Source: Merdivivens faecigallinarum (GTDB lineage: Bacteria > Bacteroidota > Bacteroidia > Bacteroidales > UBA932). From it: a DNA stretch of 21,041 nt. The notes beneath the pieces are model-generated. The model did not search any database, was not told where the DNA came from, and worked only from the letters and a program-made list of their open reading frames with translations. A program made the translations under genes and the position numbers. The DNA is taken from assembly GCA_017695055.1 (NCBI GenBank), contig JADILY010000015.1, forward strand, positions 1-21,041, given 5' to 3'. Below are positions 1 to 9,400 of the stretch, one piece after another; the first letter of the stretch is position 1; every line of letters starts with the position of its first letter.

Positions 1-578
1 TTTTCTGGATATAGCAAAATTAGTTTGCCATAAACTTCCTTAGCCTTATCAAAATATCCCTGTTCGGCATAAATTGCCGCCAGCGTTTCGGTATAAAAAC
101 GCATGTCGTCGAATGGTTTGTCCGGAGATGCTGGTTCCGGCTCTTCCGCCGTCCCTTCGGATCCTGCGTTTCTTCCCAGAAGGGAAAAGATTCTGTCTTC
201 CGCCTTGAGCGAATCGAGATCCTCCCGTGAAAAATAATCTCCGCCGAGGACGATTACCCTCGGTGCCGCGCTTTCGGATTGCCCGGCGGTGCGGCCCTCC
301 CAGGTGCCGTTGTCTTCTTTCCCGGCATTCAGCCCCGCGCGTATGGTTTCGGTAATGTCCGCATCCGTAAAGTCCCGTTTTCCCGAAGCCTCATTGACTA
401 TCCTGTACAGAGCCGCCCGCGACCATACGTTGAGGGAGGCTTTTTCGAATTCGCTTCCTACCCCCGGGCCTATTGCGGAAACCCTTTTGACCAATTCGAT
501 ATGGGCCGCGGCAAACCACGGGGTCCTGGACAACTGGCCCCTCAGTTCCGCCAACGACATTTTTTCCAGAGCATCCAT
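1..578 (-). CDS. TPR-type hypothetical protein, C-terminus beyond window edge
   Basis: An open frame starts at ATG 578 and runs off the left edge, giving 192 visible codons. It begins MDALEKMSLAELRGQLSRTP. The last 30 or so visible residues (FYTETLAAIYAEQGYFDKAK and onward) have the spacing of a tetratricopeptide helix pair, so the protein probably binds another protein. There is no signal peptide, which suggests a cytoplasmic or membrane-peripheral location. The middle (about residues 85-150) is low in complexity and acidic. It starts 13 bp after the lptE stop on the same strand, so it is the third gene of the sigma-54 activator / lptE operon. From memory of Bacteroides genomes, a gene of this kind often sits between lptE and secG. 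The function is unknown, and the TPR call rests on one visible repeat. Confidence 0.75.
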   Translation of the reverse strand, partial: MDALEKMSLAELRGQLSRTPWFAAAHIELVKRVSAIGPGVGSEFEKASLNVWSRAALYRIVNEASGKRDFTDADITETIRAGLNAGKEDNGTWEGRTAGQSESAAPRVIVLGGDYFSREDLDSLKAEDRIFSLLGRNAGSEGTAEEPEPASPDKPFDDMRFYTETLAAIYAEQGYFDKAKEVYGKLILLYPE

Positions 579-591
579 AATGGAGTTTCCC

Positions 592-1113
592 TTACCAGTT
601 GGCTACTGTCGCGTTGAAGATATCCTCGACTATGGTTTCGACGATAGTCTGGCACAGCGAACTCTGTACGGCATCCAGCGACTGGGTGGAGTCATATTCT
701 TCGTATGCGGAGAAGGACTTCGACTCGAAATTCTCCTCCGGATGCTTGTTGTTGACATAGTACATTTTTACAGTGATGGTCAGCCTGTTCTGTGCAGCTA
801 CCTCATCGGCCGTCACCGTCGTCGGACGTACATCGTAGCCTGTAATCTCGCCGCCTACCTCTAAGTCTCCCCCTTCGTCCAGTATGTCGAGCGAGGTGAG
901 CTTGCGGTATTTGTCAATGAGTTCCTCTGTCAGCAGGTTGCTCAGTTCCGGATTCACGAGCAACGCCCTGTTTTCGATGAAATTCACGGTTATCGAATGG
1001 ACGTCCGGCTGGATGGAAGTACCGGAAAACGAGTAAATCCCGCATGACGATACGCTCAGCCCCAGCAGTGCAAGGGCTCCGGCACGCAACAGATATTTGA
1101 AAATTTTCGTCAT
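592..1113 (-). CDS. lptE: LptE-family LPS-assembly outer-membrane lipoprotein
   Basis: A 173-residue lipoprotein. LptE plugs the LptD barrel in the outer membrane and helps insert lipopolysaccharide into the outer leaflet. The N-terminus is a short basic and hydrophobic signal ending in the lipobox LSVSSC, with the lipidated cysteine at residue 24, followed by GIYSFSG. The segment IQPDVHSITVNFIENRA and the later EITGYDVRPTTVTADE are typical of the Bacteroidetes LptE family, and the length is normal for it. The gene lies 12 bp after the sigma-54 activator and 13 bp before the TPR-type gene, so it is the middle gene of a minus-strand operon. The family assignment is by recognition of the sequence pattern and was not checked by a search. 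Confidence 0.88.
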   Translation of the reverse strand: MTKIFKYLLRAGALALLGLSVSSCGIYSFSGTSIQPDVHSITVNFIENRALLVNPELSNLLTEELIDKYRKLTSLDILDEGGDLEVGGEITGYDVRPTTVTADEVAAQNRLTITVKMYYVNNKHPEENFESKSFSAYEEYDSTQSLDAVQSSLCQTIVETIVEDIFNATVANW

Positions 1114-1125
1114 ATCCTATTATAT

Positions 1126-2352
1126 TTACATTTTTATATTGTATTCCTTGATTTTCCTGTACAGTGTCCTTTCGGAAATACCGAGTTCTGCCGCCGCCGC
1201 GCTACGTTTTCCCCCGTTGCGCTTCAGTGCGGCCTTGATGAGCTCCTCGCTTACTTCCTGTATTGACAGAGGCCTGTCCACTATCGTATGCTCCTCGCCC
1301 ATGTCGTAGTCATCGACAGTATAGTGTTCCGCATGCGGGGTGATGATAGGGGAGTCGTTGTGCGGGGCGGGCAGGACTTTCGGGGCCGGGTTTTCGGTGC
1401 CCTCTCCTTGCAGGACTATGGCCTTGAGGCGGTCCACATCGGCTTTCAGCTGGTACAATATCCTGAAAATCATTTCCTTGTCGGCTGAGGACAATCCTCC
1501 TGCATCATCGTTCCCGCTTTTTACGGGCAGTGTGATTCCCTGTTCTTTCGGTATGTACCTCGCCATGGTCTCTCCGGAAATGTCCACGCTCTGCCGCGGG
1601 TCGGAAACCGATTCGAAGGCGGAAAGCTGTTCGGCTACGTTTTTCAGCTGGCGTATGTTTCCCGGCCAGCGGTAGTCCGTAAGCAGTTTTTTCGCTTCTG
1701 CCGAAAGCCTCAGGCGGGAAGTCCTGTATTTTTCGGAAAAATCCGCAAGGAATTTTCTGAACAGCAGTTCTATGTCCCCCGGACGTTCCCTGAGGGCAGG
1801 TACATATATAGGTATGGCGTTTAAGCGGTAATAGAGGTCGGCCCTGAATTTTCCTCGGGAAACGGCTTCTTCGAGGTGTACGTTGGTGGCCGCTATTACG
1901 CGGACGTCGCATTTCAATACCTGGGAAGAACCTACGCGGATGAACTCTCCCGACTGGAGCACCCTCAGCAGTTTGGCCTGGGAAGGAAGCGGGAGTTCGG
2001 CAACCTCGTCGAGGAAAAGGGTTCCCCCGTCGGCTTCTTCGAAATATCCCTTCCGTTTTTCCGAAGCTCCGGTAAAGGCCCCCTTTTCATGCCCGAAAAG
2101 CTCCGAATCTATCGTGCCTTCAGGTATGCCTCCGCAATTGACGGCAAAATATTTCGCGTGTTTGCGTGCGCTGTACTGGTGTACGATTTTCGGTATGGAT
2201 TCCTTGCCGACACCGCTCTCGCCCGTTACGAGGACGGTCAGGTCTGTGAAAGCCGCCCTGTATGCGAGTTCCACGGCATAATTGAGGGTCGCATCATTGC
2301 CGATGATGTCGAAGCCGCTCTTGATTCTCTGTAGTTCTTCTTGACTCAACAT
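1126..2352 (-). CDS. Sigma-54-dependent transcriptional activator without sensor domain
   Basis: A 408-residue AAA+ activator that remodels sigma-54 RNA polymerase to open promoters. Visible motifs are Walker A GESGVGKE at residues 44-51, the sigma-54 contact loop GAFTGA at 91-96, Walker B TLFLDE at 111-116, sensor I AATN at 154-157 and the arginine-finger region FRADLYYRL at 169-177. A proline- and acid-rich linker (about 290-360) leads to a C-terminal Fis-type helix-turn-helix ending SAAAAELGISERTLYRKI. The AAA+ domain starts almost at the N-terminus, so there is no receiver, GAF or PAS domain. The layout resembles PspF, and control must come from a partner protein or from expression. It is the first gene of the operon with lptE. 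The start is the only ATG near the family N-terminus and lies next to a -7 element. Confidence 0.93.
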   Translation of the reverse strand: MLSQEELQRIKSGFDIIGNDATLNYAVELAYRAAFTDLTVLVTGESGVGKESIPKIVHQYSARKHAKYFAVNCGGIPEGTIDSELFGHEKGAFTGASEKRKGYFEEADGGTLFLDEVAELPLPSQAKLLRVLQSGEFIRVGSSQVLKCDVRVIAATNVHLEEAVSRGKFRADLYYRLNAIPIYVPALRERPGDIELLFRKFLADFSEKYRTSRLRLSAEAKKLLTDYRWPGNIRQLKNVAEQLSAFESVSDPRQSVDISGETMARYIPKEQGITLPVKSGNDDAGGLSSADKEMIFRILYQLKADVDRLKAIVLQGEGTENPAPKVLPAPHNDSPIITPHAEHYTVDDYDMGEEHTIVDRPLSIQEVSEELIKAALKRNGGKRSAAAAELGISERTLYRKIKEYNIKM

Positions 2353-2353
2353 A

Positions 2354-2361
2354 GTGCAAAG
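2354..2361 (-). promoter_or_regulatory. Putative -7 element of the sigma-54 activator / lptE operon
   Basis: On the minus strand TAACTTTG fits the Bacteroidetes -7 consensus TAnnTTTG. The ATG of the activator follows after only about four bases, so transcription would start at or next to the start codon and the mRNA would be leaderless or nearly so. A TTTG lies 22 bp upstream, slightly further than the usual 19-20, so the -33 match is weaker. Confidence 0.5.
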
Positions 2362-2396
2362 TTAGAAAATATACCCGAAAGTTTCCCAAAGAACTT

Positions 2397-2428
2397 TTTG
2401 AAAAATTAAAAACAGCTTATTATATTTG
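2397..2428 (+). promoter_or_regulatory. Bacteroidetes-type promoter of the OmpA-like lipoprotein gene
   Basis: TTTG at 2397-2400 and TATATTTG at 2421-2428 are separated by 20 bp, matching the -33/-7 layout of the primary sigma factor in Bacteroidetes. The leader to the ATG at 2510 is about 75 nt and A/T-rich. It overlaps the divergent promoter region of the sigma-54 activator. Confidence 0.65.
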
Positions 2429-2509
2429 TAGCTTGATTTTTGTATCCTTTTGCCGGTGCTACGGTGAAAATACATTATGATAATAATTTTTAAACTATAG
2501 GATTTTATT

Positions 2510-4153
2510 ATGAACAGAGTTTTTAAAATGTTGGCATTCGCTCTCGCGGGAGTGTCTGTCATGGCTTGCAGCTCTCCTAAAAAAATGGCTGAAGATGCTG
2601 CGAACGTTGTTGTTACCTGCGAACCTCAGGTCCTTGAGGTTGTCGGCGGTAAAATCGATGCTGAAGTAACGGTTGTCTGCCCGGCAGACTATTTCCATCC
2701 TAAAGCGATTCTCGAAGTAACCCCTGTCATTGTCTATGAAGGCGGCGAGTCCGCAATGGAGCCGTTTATGTATCAGGGAGAGAAGGTACAGGACAACTAT
2801 AAAGTGATAGCAAAGGACGGCGCCACTGTCAAGGAGCGCGTATCTTTCGATTATGTTCCGGGAATGGAGCAGAGCCATCTCGAACTCAGGGGTGTTGTCA
2901 AGTTCAAGAACAAGACTTACGAGACTCCTGTAATCAAGGTTGCCGACGGTGCCAATACCACTTACATGCTTGCAAGCAAGCTGGCGAAAGTGGACTACAT
3001 GCCTGATGCGTACAAGGAGATAATCGAAGAGACCGAAGAGGCCCAGATTATGTACACGATAAACAATTCGACAGTACGCAACTCCGAGCTCAGGAAACAG
3101 GAAGTGAAGGACTGGAATGCCGCTCTTGAGGCTATCAAATCAGACGAGCGCAGGGAAATCACCGGTACCGACATCATAGCATACGCTTCTCCTGACGGAC
3201 CAGAGGATTTCAACACCACCCTCGCTGAAAAACGTGCCAATACAGCTGACAAGGCATACGAAAAGATTACGAAGAAGAACCCTATCGACGCCCCTGTCAA
3301 TGTACAGAACGTTTCAGAAGACTGGGAAGGCTTCCAGGAACTCGTTTCCGCTTCGAATATCGAAGACAAGGACCTTATCCTCCGTGTCCTCTCCATGTAC
3401 AGCGACCCTGCTGTCCGCGAGCGTGAAATCAAGAACATGTCTTCAGTCTACAAGACTCTTGCAAAGGACATCCTTCCTCAGCTCCGTCGTGCAAGGCTCA
3501 TCGCCAACATCGAGTTCACCAACTACAGTAACGAAGAACTCATCGCCCTTATCAATGACAATATCGACATCCTCGACGAGGAAGCCCTTCTCCGTGCTGC
3601 TTCGATTACCGATGAGCTCGACGGCAAAGCAACCATATACAGCCAGGCCATCGAGAAATACAACAGCGAGCGTGCACAGTACAACCTTGCTGTCGTAAGG
3701 TACTATCAGGGCGACATGAAGGCTGCCGGAAAGGAACTTGCAAAAGTCGGGAATCAGGAGTGCTGCTTCGTGAAGAACTTCAAAGGCGCGCTTGCACTTG
3801 CTGACGGCAACTGCGAAGAGGCTGCCGGTCTGTTCAAGGCTGCAAACAACCAGACTTCCAAAGAGAACCTTGCCATCATCGACATCTATTCAGGTGATTA
3901 TGCAGCGGCTCTCGCAAAACTCGAAGGCACTGACAACCACAACCTGAAGATAGTTTACATCCTCAATGACAGGTTGGACGACGCTTCCAAGGCAATTACC
4001 TGCGAATGCCCTTATTCGGCATATCTCAAAGCCATCATCGCCGCACGCAAGGGTGATGCAGAGGCTGTGAAGGCAAATCTTGCAAAGGTTGAAAGCAACG
4101 ACGAACTCGCTGCAAGGGCTGCAAAGGACATCGAATTCGCACAGTACAGGTAA
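2510..4153 (+). CDS. OmpA-like / helical-repeat lipoprotein
   Basis: A 547-residue protein with a lipoprotein signal (lipobox VSVMAC, cysteine 20). The residues after the cysteine are SSPKK, with no acidic surface-export signal, so a periplasm-facing position is more likely. Residues about 28-150 look like beta-rich repeats. Residues about 216-252 (IAYASPDGPEDFNTTLAEKR) resemble the OmpA C-terminal fold that binds peptidoglycan. From about residue 345 onward helical TPR-like repeats follow (AQYNLAVVRYYQGDMKAAGK). The gene stands alone between its own promoter and terminator. Its codon use looks more biased than its neighbours (AAG, GTC, CTC, ATC, CGT rich), which suggests high expression. Similar lipoproteins are common in Bacteroidales, but I do not know a specific role. 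An envelope-tethering function is inferred. Confidence 0.8.
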   Translation: MNRVFKMLAFALAGVSVMACSSPKKMAEDAANVVVTCEPQVLEVVGGKIDAEVTVVCPADYFHPKAILEVTPVIVYEGGESAMEPFMYQGEKVQDNYKVIAKDGATVKERVSFDYVPGMEQSHLELRGVVKFKNKTYETPVIKVADGANTTYMLASKLAKVDYMPDAYKEIIEETEEAQIMYTINNSTVRNSELRKQEVKDWNAALEAIKSDERREITGTDIIAYASPDGPEDFNTTLAEKRANTADKAYEKITKKNPIDAPVNVQNVSEDWEGFQELVSASNIEDKDLILRVLSMYSDPAVREREIKNMSSVYKTLAKDILPQLRRARLIANIEFTNYSNEELIALINDNIDILDEEALLRAASITDELDGKATIYSQAIEKYNSERAQYNLAVVRYYQGDMKAAGKELAKVGNQECCFVKNFKGALALADGNCEEAAGLFKAANNQTSKENLAIIDIYSGDYAAALAKLEGTDNHNLKIVYILNDRLDDASKAITCECPYSAYLKAIIAARKGDAEAVKANLAKVESNDELAARAAKDIEFAQYR

Positions 4154-4180
4154 GATTCGGGAAGGTCTGAGAAATAATTT

Positions 4181-4222
4181 AAAAAACGCGGGGGCATGCA
4201 TCGGCACGCTCCCGCATTTTTA
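4181..4222 (+). terminator. Rho-independent terminator of the OmpA-like lipoprotein gene
   Basis: An A6 run precedes a perfect 8-bp stem, GCGGGGGC (4188-4195) with GCTCCCGC (4208-4215), which includes one G-T wobble and has a 12-nt loop. ATTTTTAG follows. It lies 34 bp after the stop. Confidence 0.85.
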
Positions 4223-4244
4223 GTATTTCTTCCTGTTTTTTTCC

Positions 4245-4252
4245 TATATTTG
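4245..4252 (+). promoter_or_regulatory. Putative -7 element of the protease / beta-galactosidase operon
   Basis: TATATTTG fits the -7 consensus and lies 43 bp before the ATG at 4296, just after the previous terminator. No clear TTTG sits at the right distance upstream, only T-rich sequence, so this is a moderate call. Confidence 0.5.
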
Positions 4253-4295
4253 CCTCTTTAAAACAAATTTAAGTTAATCCAAATATTTTTATAAG

Positions 4296-6458
4296 ATGTC
4301 GGAATATTGTAAAAAACTGTTTTTGTCAGGCGCGATGTTGCTTCTTCTGGCAAATATCTGCTATGCCCTGCCGGTAAGGCATAACAGGTTGACGGTAAAT
4401 CAGCCGGATGGAAGCAGCGTTACGGTGCTGTTCCAAGGCGACGAATTTTTCAAAGTGACAACTACGACGGACGGGGCGGCAGTCACCCTCGGCGATGACG
4501 GCTATCTCAGATATGTGATTTATGAGGACGGAAAACGTCAAGAAACGGACTACAGGGTCAGCGACAGGAATGTCCCTTCGTCGGTCATATCGGCTTCGAA
4601 AAACATCCCTTTCGTCGAATTGCAGGAAAATGCAAGGGAGAGACGGAGGGCATATGGGGAGCTCCAGCGCCCTTATTTCATGAGAACGGCCGAAACTCCG
4701 GTCGCAGCTGCTGAAAGAAGGCTGGTCAAGGCGGTAATCATTCTTGTCGAATTTTCGGATGTAAAATTCACTGAAGGCGATATGGCAAAGTTCAACGCCC
4801 TGTGCAGCGAGGAAGGTTATTCGTACAACGGCGCGACAGGTTCGATAAAGGACTATTTCAAGGCGCAGTTCGGAGATCTGGCCGATTTCCAGTTTGATGT
4901 TTTCGGAACGTTTACCGCGCCTAAGCCCCAGTCATATTACGGTGGCAATGATTATTCCGGAAACGATGCCCACCCGGACGAGCTTGTGGCCGAGGCCTGC
5001 AAGGGGCTTGATGACCAGATAGATTTCAGCGAGTACGATCTGGACGGTGACGGTGTGTGCGATTTCGTATTCATGTTCTTTGCCGGAAACGACGAGGCCG
5101 ACAATTACATGCTTTATGAGGACTGCATCTGGTCCCACGCTTGGGTTATTGACTATTATAATCCTAACCTAAGGCTTGACGGAGTGCGTATTTCAAACTA
5201 TGCCTGCACTTCCGAGCTGAGGACGAATGGCTATTACGGTTCCCAGTTCACCGCAATAGGAAGTTTCTGCCATGAGTTCAGCCATACCATGGGACTGATG
5301 GACGCTTACGATACCGATTACAACAATGACGGTAATCCTGCTTCAGAGGCTCTTTGGGGCGTGACTTCGCTCATGGACAGCGGATGTTACAACAATGACT
5401 GCAATACTCCGCCAAACTATAATGCATACGAAAGGGAGATGCTGGGCATAGCTACTCCGACCGAGTTGCAGACCGGAAAAATGACCCTTGAACCTATAAA
5501 TGAAAGCAACAGGTTCCTGAGAATCGAGTCCGATAAGAAGGACGAGTATTTTGTCATCGAATACCGCAAGAAAGAGGGCTGGGACGCATATCTGCCGACA
5601 AGCGGCATTCTCGCATACCATATCGACAAGTCCGACAATGCTGCCGGAAGGTCCTATTATTACGGCCGCTCCCTGACAGCGGCGGAGAGATGGCCTTATA
5701 ACGAGGTGAATGCCTATCCTTACCATCAGTGCGCGGATTTGATAGAGGCCGGTAATTCGACATCTACACAAAACACCGCAGACGTATTTTTCCCGGGAGC
5801 AAAGAAAGTGACCATGCTTTCGACGGAAACCCATGGTGCCTACAAGTCATGGAGCGGCAAGGAGGTACAGTATTATCTCGACAACATAGAAATAGAACCT
5901 TCGGAAGACGGTGCTTCGTTCATCCTCAAGGACGTAAATGCTCCGTTAATACCTATCGTGATTGATTATGACCTGACTGTGATAGGTCAGACGGCTACCC
6001 TGACATGGACTGCCGATATCGAGGATCCGGATGCTGTGGCAAAGGTACGGCTTTCGTTCAAGGACGGAGAGGAAATTTCGGTTCAGGAGCCGGAGGCCGA
6101 CAGTGTGGAATTCACAGGTCTGGAAGCAGGTACGGCATATACGGCTACCATCTGGTATGAAAAGGACGGAGTCGAGGGTTCCGGATATTCGGTCGATTTT
6201 AAGACTTTCGAAAGCAGGAGCGACTTCCCTTATATTTACATGGACCGTCAGGCCTTGACGAAGGGAGGTTCCATGAAACTTAGGTTGATCAATCTCCAGG
6301 GCGAGGCTTCCGTGGAGTGGTATTTCAACGGGCAGGCCGTTGCCGACCCTGACAATTTCGCTCTTGATTTTTCCGGAGAAGGAAGACTGGAAGCGCACAT
6401 CTCTTATCCGGACGGCCGCGAAGAAAGCATAATGACTGTCATTAAATTGGAAAATTAA
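4296..6458 (+). CDS. Secreted M6-family zinc metalloprotease
   Basis: A 720-residue exported protease. Residues 1-24 form a Sec signal peptide ending about CYA-LP. Residues about 28-75 (LTVNQPDGSSVTVLFQGDEF) are the propeptide-like lead common in Bacteroidetes M6 proteins. The catalytic domain carries HEFSHTMGLMD with zinc ligands H326 and H330, catalytic E327 and D336. An acidic loop DLDGDGVCDF (about 249-258) looks like a calcium site. After about residue 550 come a fibronectin-III-like domain (LTWTADIEDPDAVAKVRLSF) and a final Ig-like domain of about 75 residues. I see no clear type IX sorting domain at the C-terminus. Family members such as immune inhibitor A cleave host proteins, but the substrate here is unknown. 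The stop is 7 bp before the beta-galactosidase start, so the two are probably co-transcribed. Confidence 0.9.
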   Translation: MSEYCKKLFLSGAMLLLLANICYALPVRHNRLTVNQPDGSSVTVLFQGDEFFKVTTTTDGAAVTLGDDGYLRYVIYEDGKRQETDYRVSDRNVPSSVISASKNIPFVELQENARERRRAYGELQRPYFMRTAETPVAAAERRLVKAVIILVEFSDVKFTEGDMAKFNALCSEEGYSYNGATGSIKDYFKAQFGDLADFQFDVFGTFTAPKPQSYYGGNDYSGNDAHPDELVAEACKGLDDQIDFSEYDLDGDGVCDFVFMFFAGNDEADNYMLYEDCIWSHAWVIDYYNPNLRLDGVRISNYACTSELRTNGYYGSQFTAIGSFCHEFSHTMGLMDAYDTDYNNDGNPASEALWGVTSLMDSGCYNNDCNTPPNYNAYEREMLGIATPTELQTGKMTLEPINESNRFLRIESDKKDEYFVIEYRKKEGWDAYLPTSGILAYHIDKSDNAAGRSYYYGRSLTAAERWPYNEVNAYPYHQCADLIEAGNSTSTQNTADVFFPGAKKVTMLSTETHGAYKSWSGKEVQYYLDNIEIEPSEDGASFILKDVNAPLIPIVIDYDLTVIGQTATLTWTADIEDPDAVAKVRLSFKDGEEISVQEPEADSVEFTGLEAGTAYTATIWYEKDGVEGSGYSVDFKTFESRSDFPYIYMDRQALTKGGSMKLRLINLQGEASVEWYFNGQAVADPDNFALDFSGEGRLEAHISYPDGREESIMTVIKLEN

Positions 6459-6465
6459 TTTTTAT

Positions 6466-9400
6466 ATGAAAACCACGTCCTTTCCCCGTTTTATCGCAGT
6501 ATCGGTCTTGGCTGCGATGCTTGTTTCATGCGTAGAAAAGACACCTCCGCAATACGGACTCGATCCGGCTCATGAGGAGTGGACGGATCCCGAAGTCAAT
6601 TATATTAACAGGCTCGAATCGCATGCCGACATGTTTGCGTTTGCGGACAGGGCCGAAGCGGAAAGGGGAAAGGAGGTGTCGGAGAATTTTCTTTCCCTTC
6701 ACGGACTGTGGAAGTTCCATTGGGCCGAGGATGCCGACGGGAGGGTGTCCAATTTTTACGTTCCCGACCTCGATGAGAGCGGATGGGGGAAGATGCCCGT
6801 TCCGGGAATATGGGAAATGAACGGTTACGGCGACCCGGTATATATCAATGTGGGCTATGCGTGGAGGGAAAAATTCAGCAACGACCCTCCGCACGTTCCG
6901 GTAAAGGAAAACCATGTTGGTTCGTACCGTAAGCAAATCCGGATTCCGTCCGATTGGGACGGCAAGGAAATCATAGCCTATTTCGGGTCGGTCACTTCAA
7001 ATATAACCCTTTATGTAAACGGGCAGTTTGTCGGTTACAGCGAGGACAGCAAGACGGCGGCCGAGTTCGACATTACCCCTTTCGTTATCCCCGGAAAGAA
7101 AAATCTGATTGCGTTCCAGGTATTCAGATGGTGCGACGGGACATATCTTGAAGACCAGGATTTCTGGAGGATGTCCGGAGTCGCGCGGGAGGCATACCTT
7201 TATGCACGTGACAGGAAGCATATCTCGGACATACGCATCGAGGCGGGCCTTGCGGACGGTTATAAGGACGGTACTCTGGCCATTGTGGCCGATTATCCAG
7301 AGGATTGCCGGATCGGTGTCGAGATTCTCGGTCCTGACGGAAAGACGGTACGGACTTACGAAATGGCCGGCGGGGCAGGGGTGAGCGATGTTTTCGAAAA
7401 CGTACTCCAGTGGAATGCCGAGACCCCGAACCTTTATGAAGCGCTGTTCACCCTGTATGACAGCGACGGACGTCAGATTGAAACAATAAGGCAGAACATC
7501 GGTTTCCGCCGTGTCGAGCTGGACGGCTGCAACGTGTTGGTGAACGGGAAGCCGGTACTCTTCAAAGGCGTGAACAGGCATGAAATGAATCCTTACGGTG
7601 GTTATCTCGTATCGAAGGAAGACATGGAGGAGGATATCCGTCTGATGAAGGAGTTCAACATCAATGCCGTAAGGACATGCCATTATCCGGACGATCCTTA
7701 TTGGTACTATCTCTGTGACAAATACGGGCTTTACATGGTGGCGGAGGCCAACGTGGAGTCCCACGGGATGATGTATACGGATTTCAGTGTTGCCAAGAAT
7801 CCGGCATACAAGGATGCGCACGTGTCGCGTAACACCGACAATGTGCAGATTTACAAAAACCACCCGTCGGTCATATTCTGGTCTCTCGGCAACGAGGCAG
7901 GATACGGTGAGAATTTCAGGGCGGCAGGGGAAGCCGTCAAGGCCATGGACTCTACGAGGCTTCTGATTTACGAGCAGGACTGGGGTTTTGAGGTCGCAGA
8001 TATCTATTCCCCGATGTACCGGAGGTATGCGGATGTGATAAAATATTGTGAAAACGACCCTAAGCGCCCGTTGATTCAAATCGAGTACGCCCATGCCATG
8101 GGAAATTCCGAAGGCGGTTTCAAGGAATATTGGGATCTGATAAGAAAATATCCCGCTTACCAGGGTGGATTCATCTGGGATTTTGTCGACCAGTCCGTCT
8201 ATTATGAGAAAAACGGGAAGAAAATTCTCGCCTACGCCGGGGATTTCAATGACAGCGACAGCGATTGGGACAAGAACTTCTGCAATAACGGGCTTTTCAG
8301 TCCGGACCGCAATCCGAACCCGCATGCATACGAGGTGAGGTATTATCATCAGCCTGTATGGACCGGGCTCACGGACACCCTCGGAGGAAAAATTTCCATA
8401 TTCAACGAATATTTTTTCCGTGACCTTTCCGCCTATCGGCTTGAATGGGAACTTTTTTCCGGTTGCGAAACCAAGGTTTCCGGAGTCGTGGACGGGCTGA
8501 ACGTCGGACCGCAGCAGACCTGCGAGGTGGTGCTGGGTTATGAGCGCGATTCAGTGGCTGCATGGCTTTCCGGCGATGAAGGGCTGTTGCTGAATATTGA
8601 TTTCGTCCTGAAATCCGATGAACCTCTGCTTCAGGCAGGGCACAGGGTGGCATACGCCCAATATGTCCTTAAGGAGGCGGACATGTACCGTCCTTTGGAT
8701 GCAGGCGGCGGCATGGCCGCAGTGGAGGATTCCGGGGAATCTTTCATTCTCCGCGGAAACGATGCGGAAATACGCATTTCCAAGTCTACGGGCCTTGTCG
8801 ACAGCTACGTATACGATGGTGTCCGGTTGCTTGCCGACGGCAGCAGCATAAGGCCTAATTTCTGGAGGGCCGTTACTGACAATGATTTCGGAGCGGGTCA
8901 GCAGCTCCGCTTCAGAGAGTGGCATTCTCCTGAGATGGTTCTGGAAAGCATCGGCATGGCCGGCGGTACCGGTTCGGGCAATGATGATGCGGTCAGGGCC
9001 GTGTTCAGATTCGAAAACATTCCGGCAAGGCTGGAACTGGAATATTCGGCCAACGAGGCAGGGGAACTGGCTGTAGTACAGAAACTCGTGCCTGATGAAA
9101 GGGTGGCGGAAATGGATGGCGCTTACAAATACATGTTCCGTTTCGGAATGCGTATGGAAATGCCTGAAACCTTCGACATGGTGGAATATTACGGCCGCGG
9201 TCCGTGGGAAAATTATTCCGACCGCAAGGGGTCGGCGGTATTCGGCTGTTATTCGTCTTCCGTTGAAGACATGTTCTATCCTTACGTGCGCCCTCAGGAA
9301 TGCGGAACCCACAGTGACTTGAAGGAATGGACACTGGTTGACGATGGTGCGGAGTCCCGTGACGGCAGGAAGGTCGCGTTGACAATCAGTTCTCCGGAAT

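Noticed and set aside
6240..6458. Type IX secretion sorting domain on the M6 protease
   Set aside because: The last residues (ISYPDGREESIMTVIKLEN) lack the usual glycine-rich and lysine-ended pattern. The domain looks like an ordinary Ig-like fold.
6997..8349. 450-codon minus-strand open frame
   Set aside because: It is antisense to the TIM barrel of the beta-galactosidase and has no family-like motifs. Long antisense frames are expected over such codon use.
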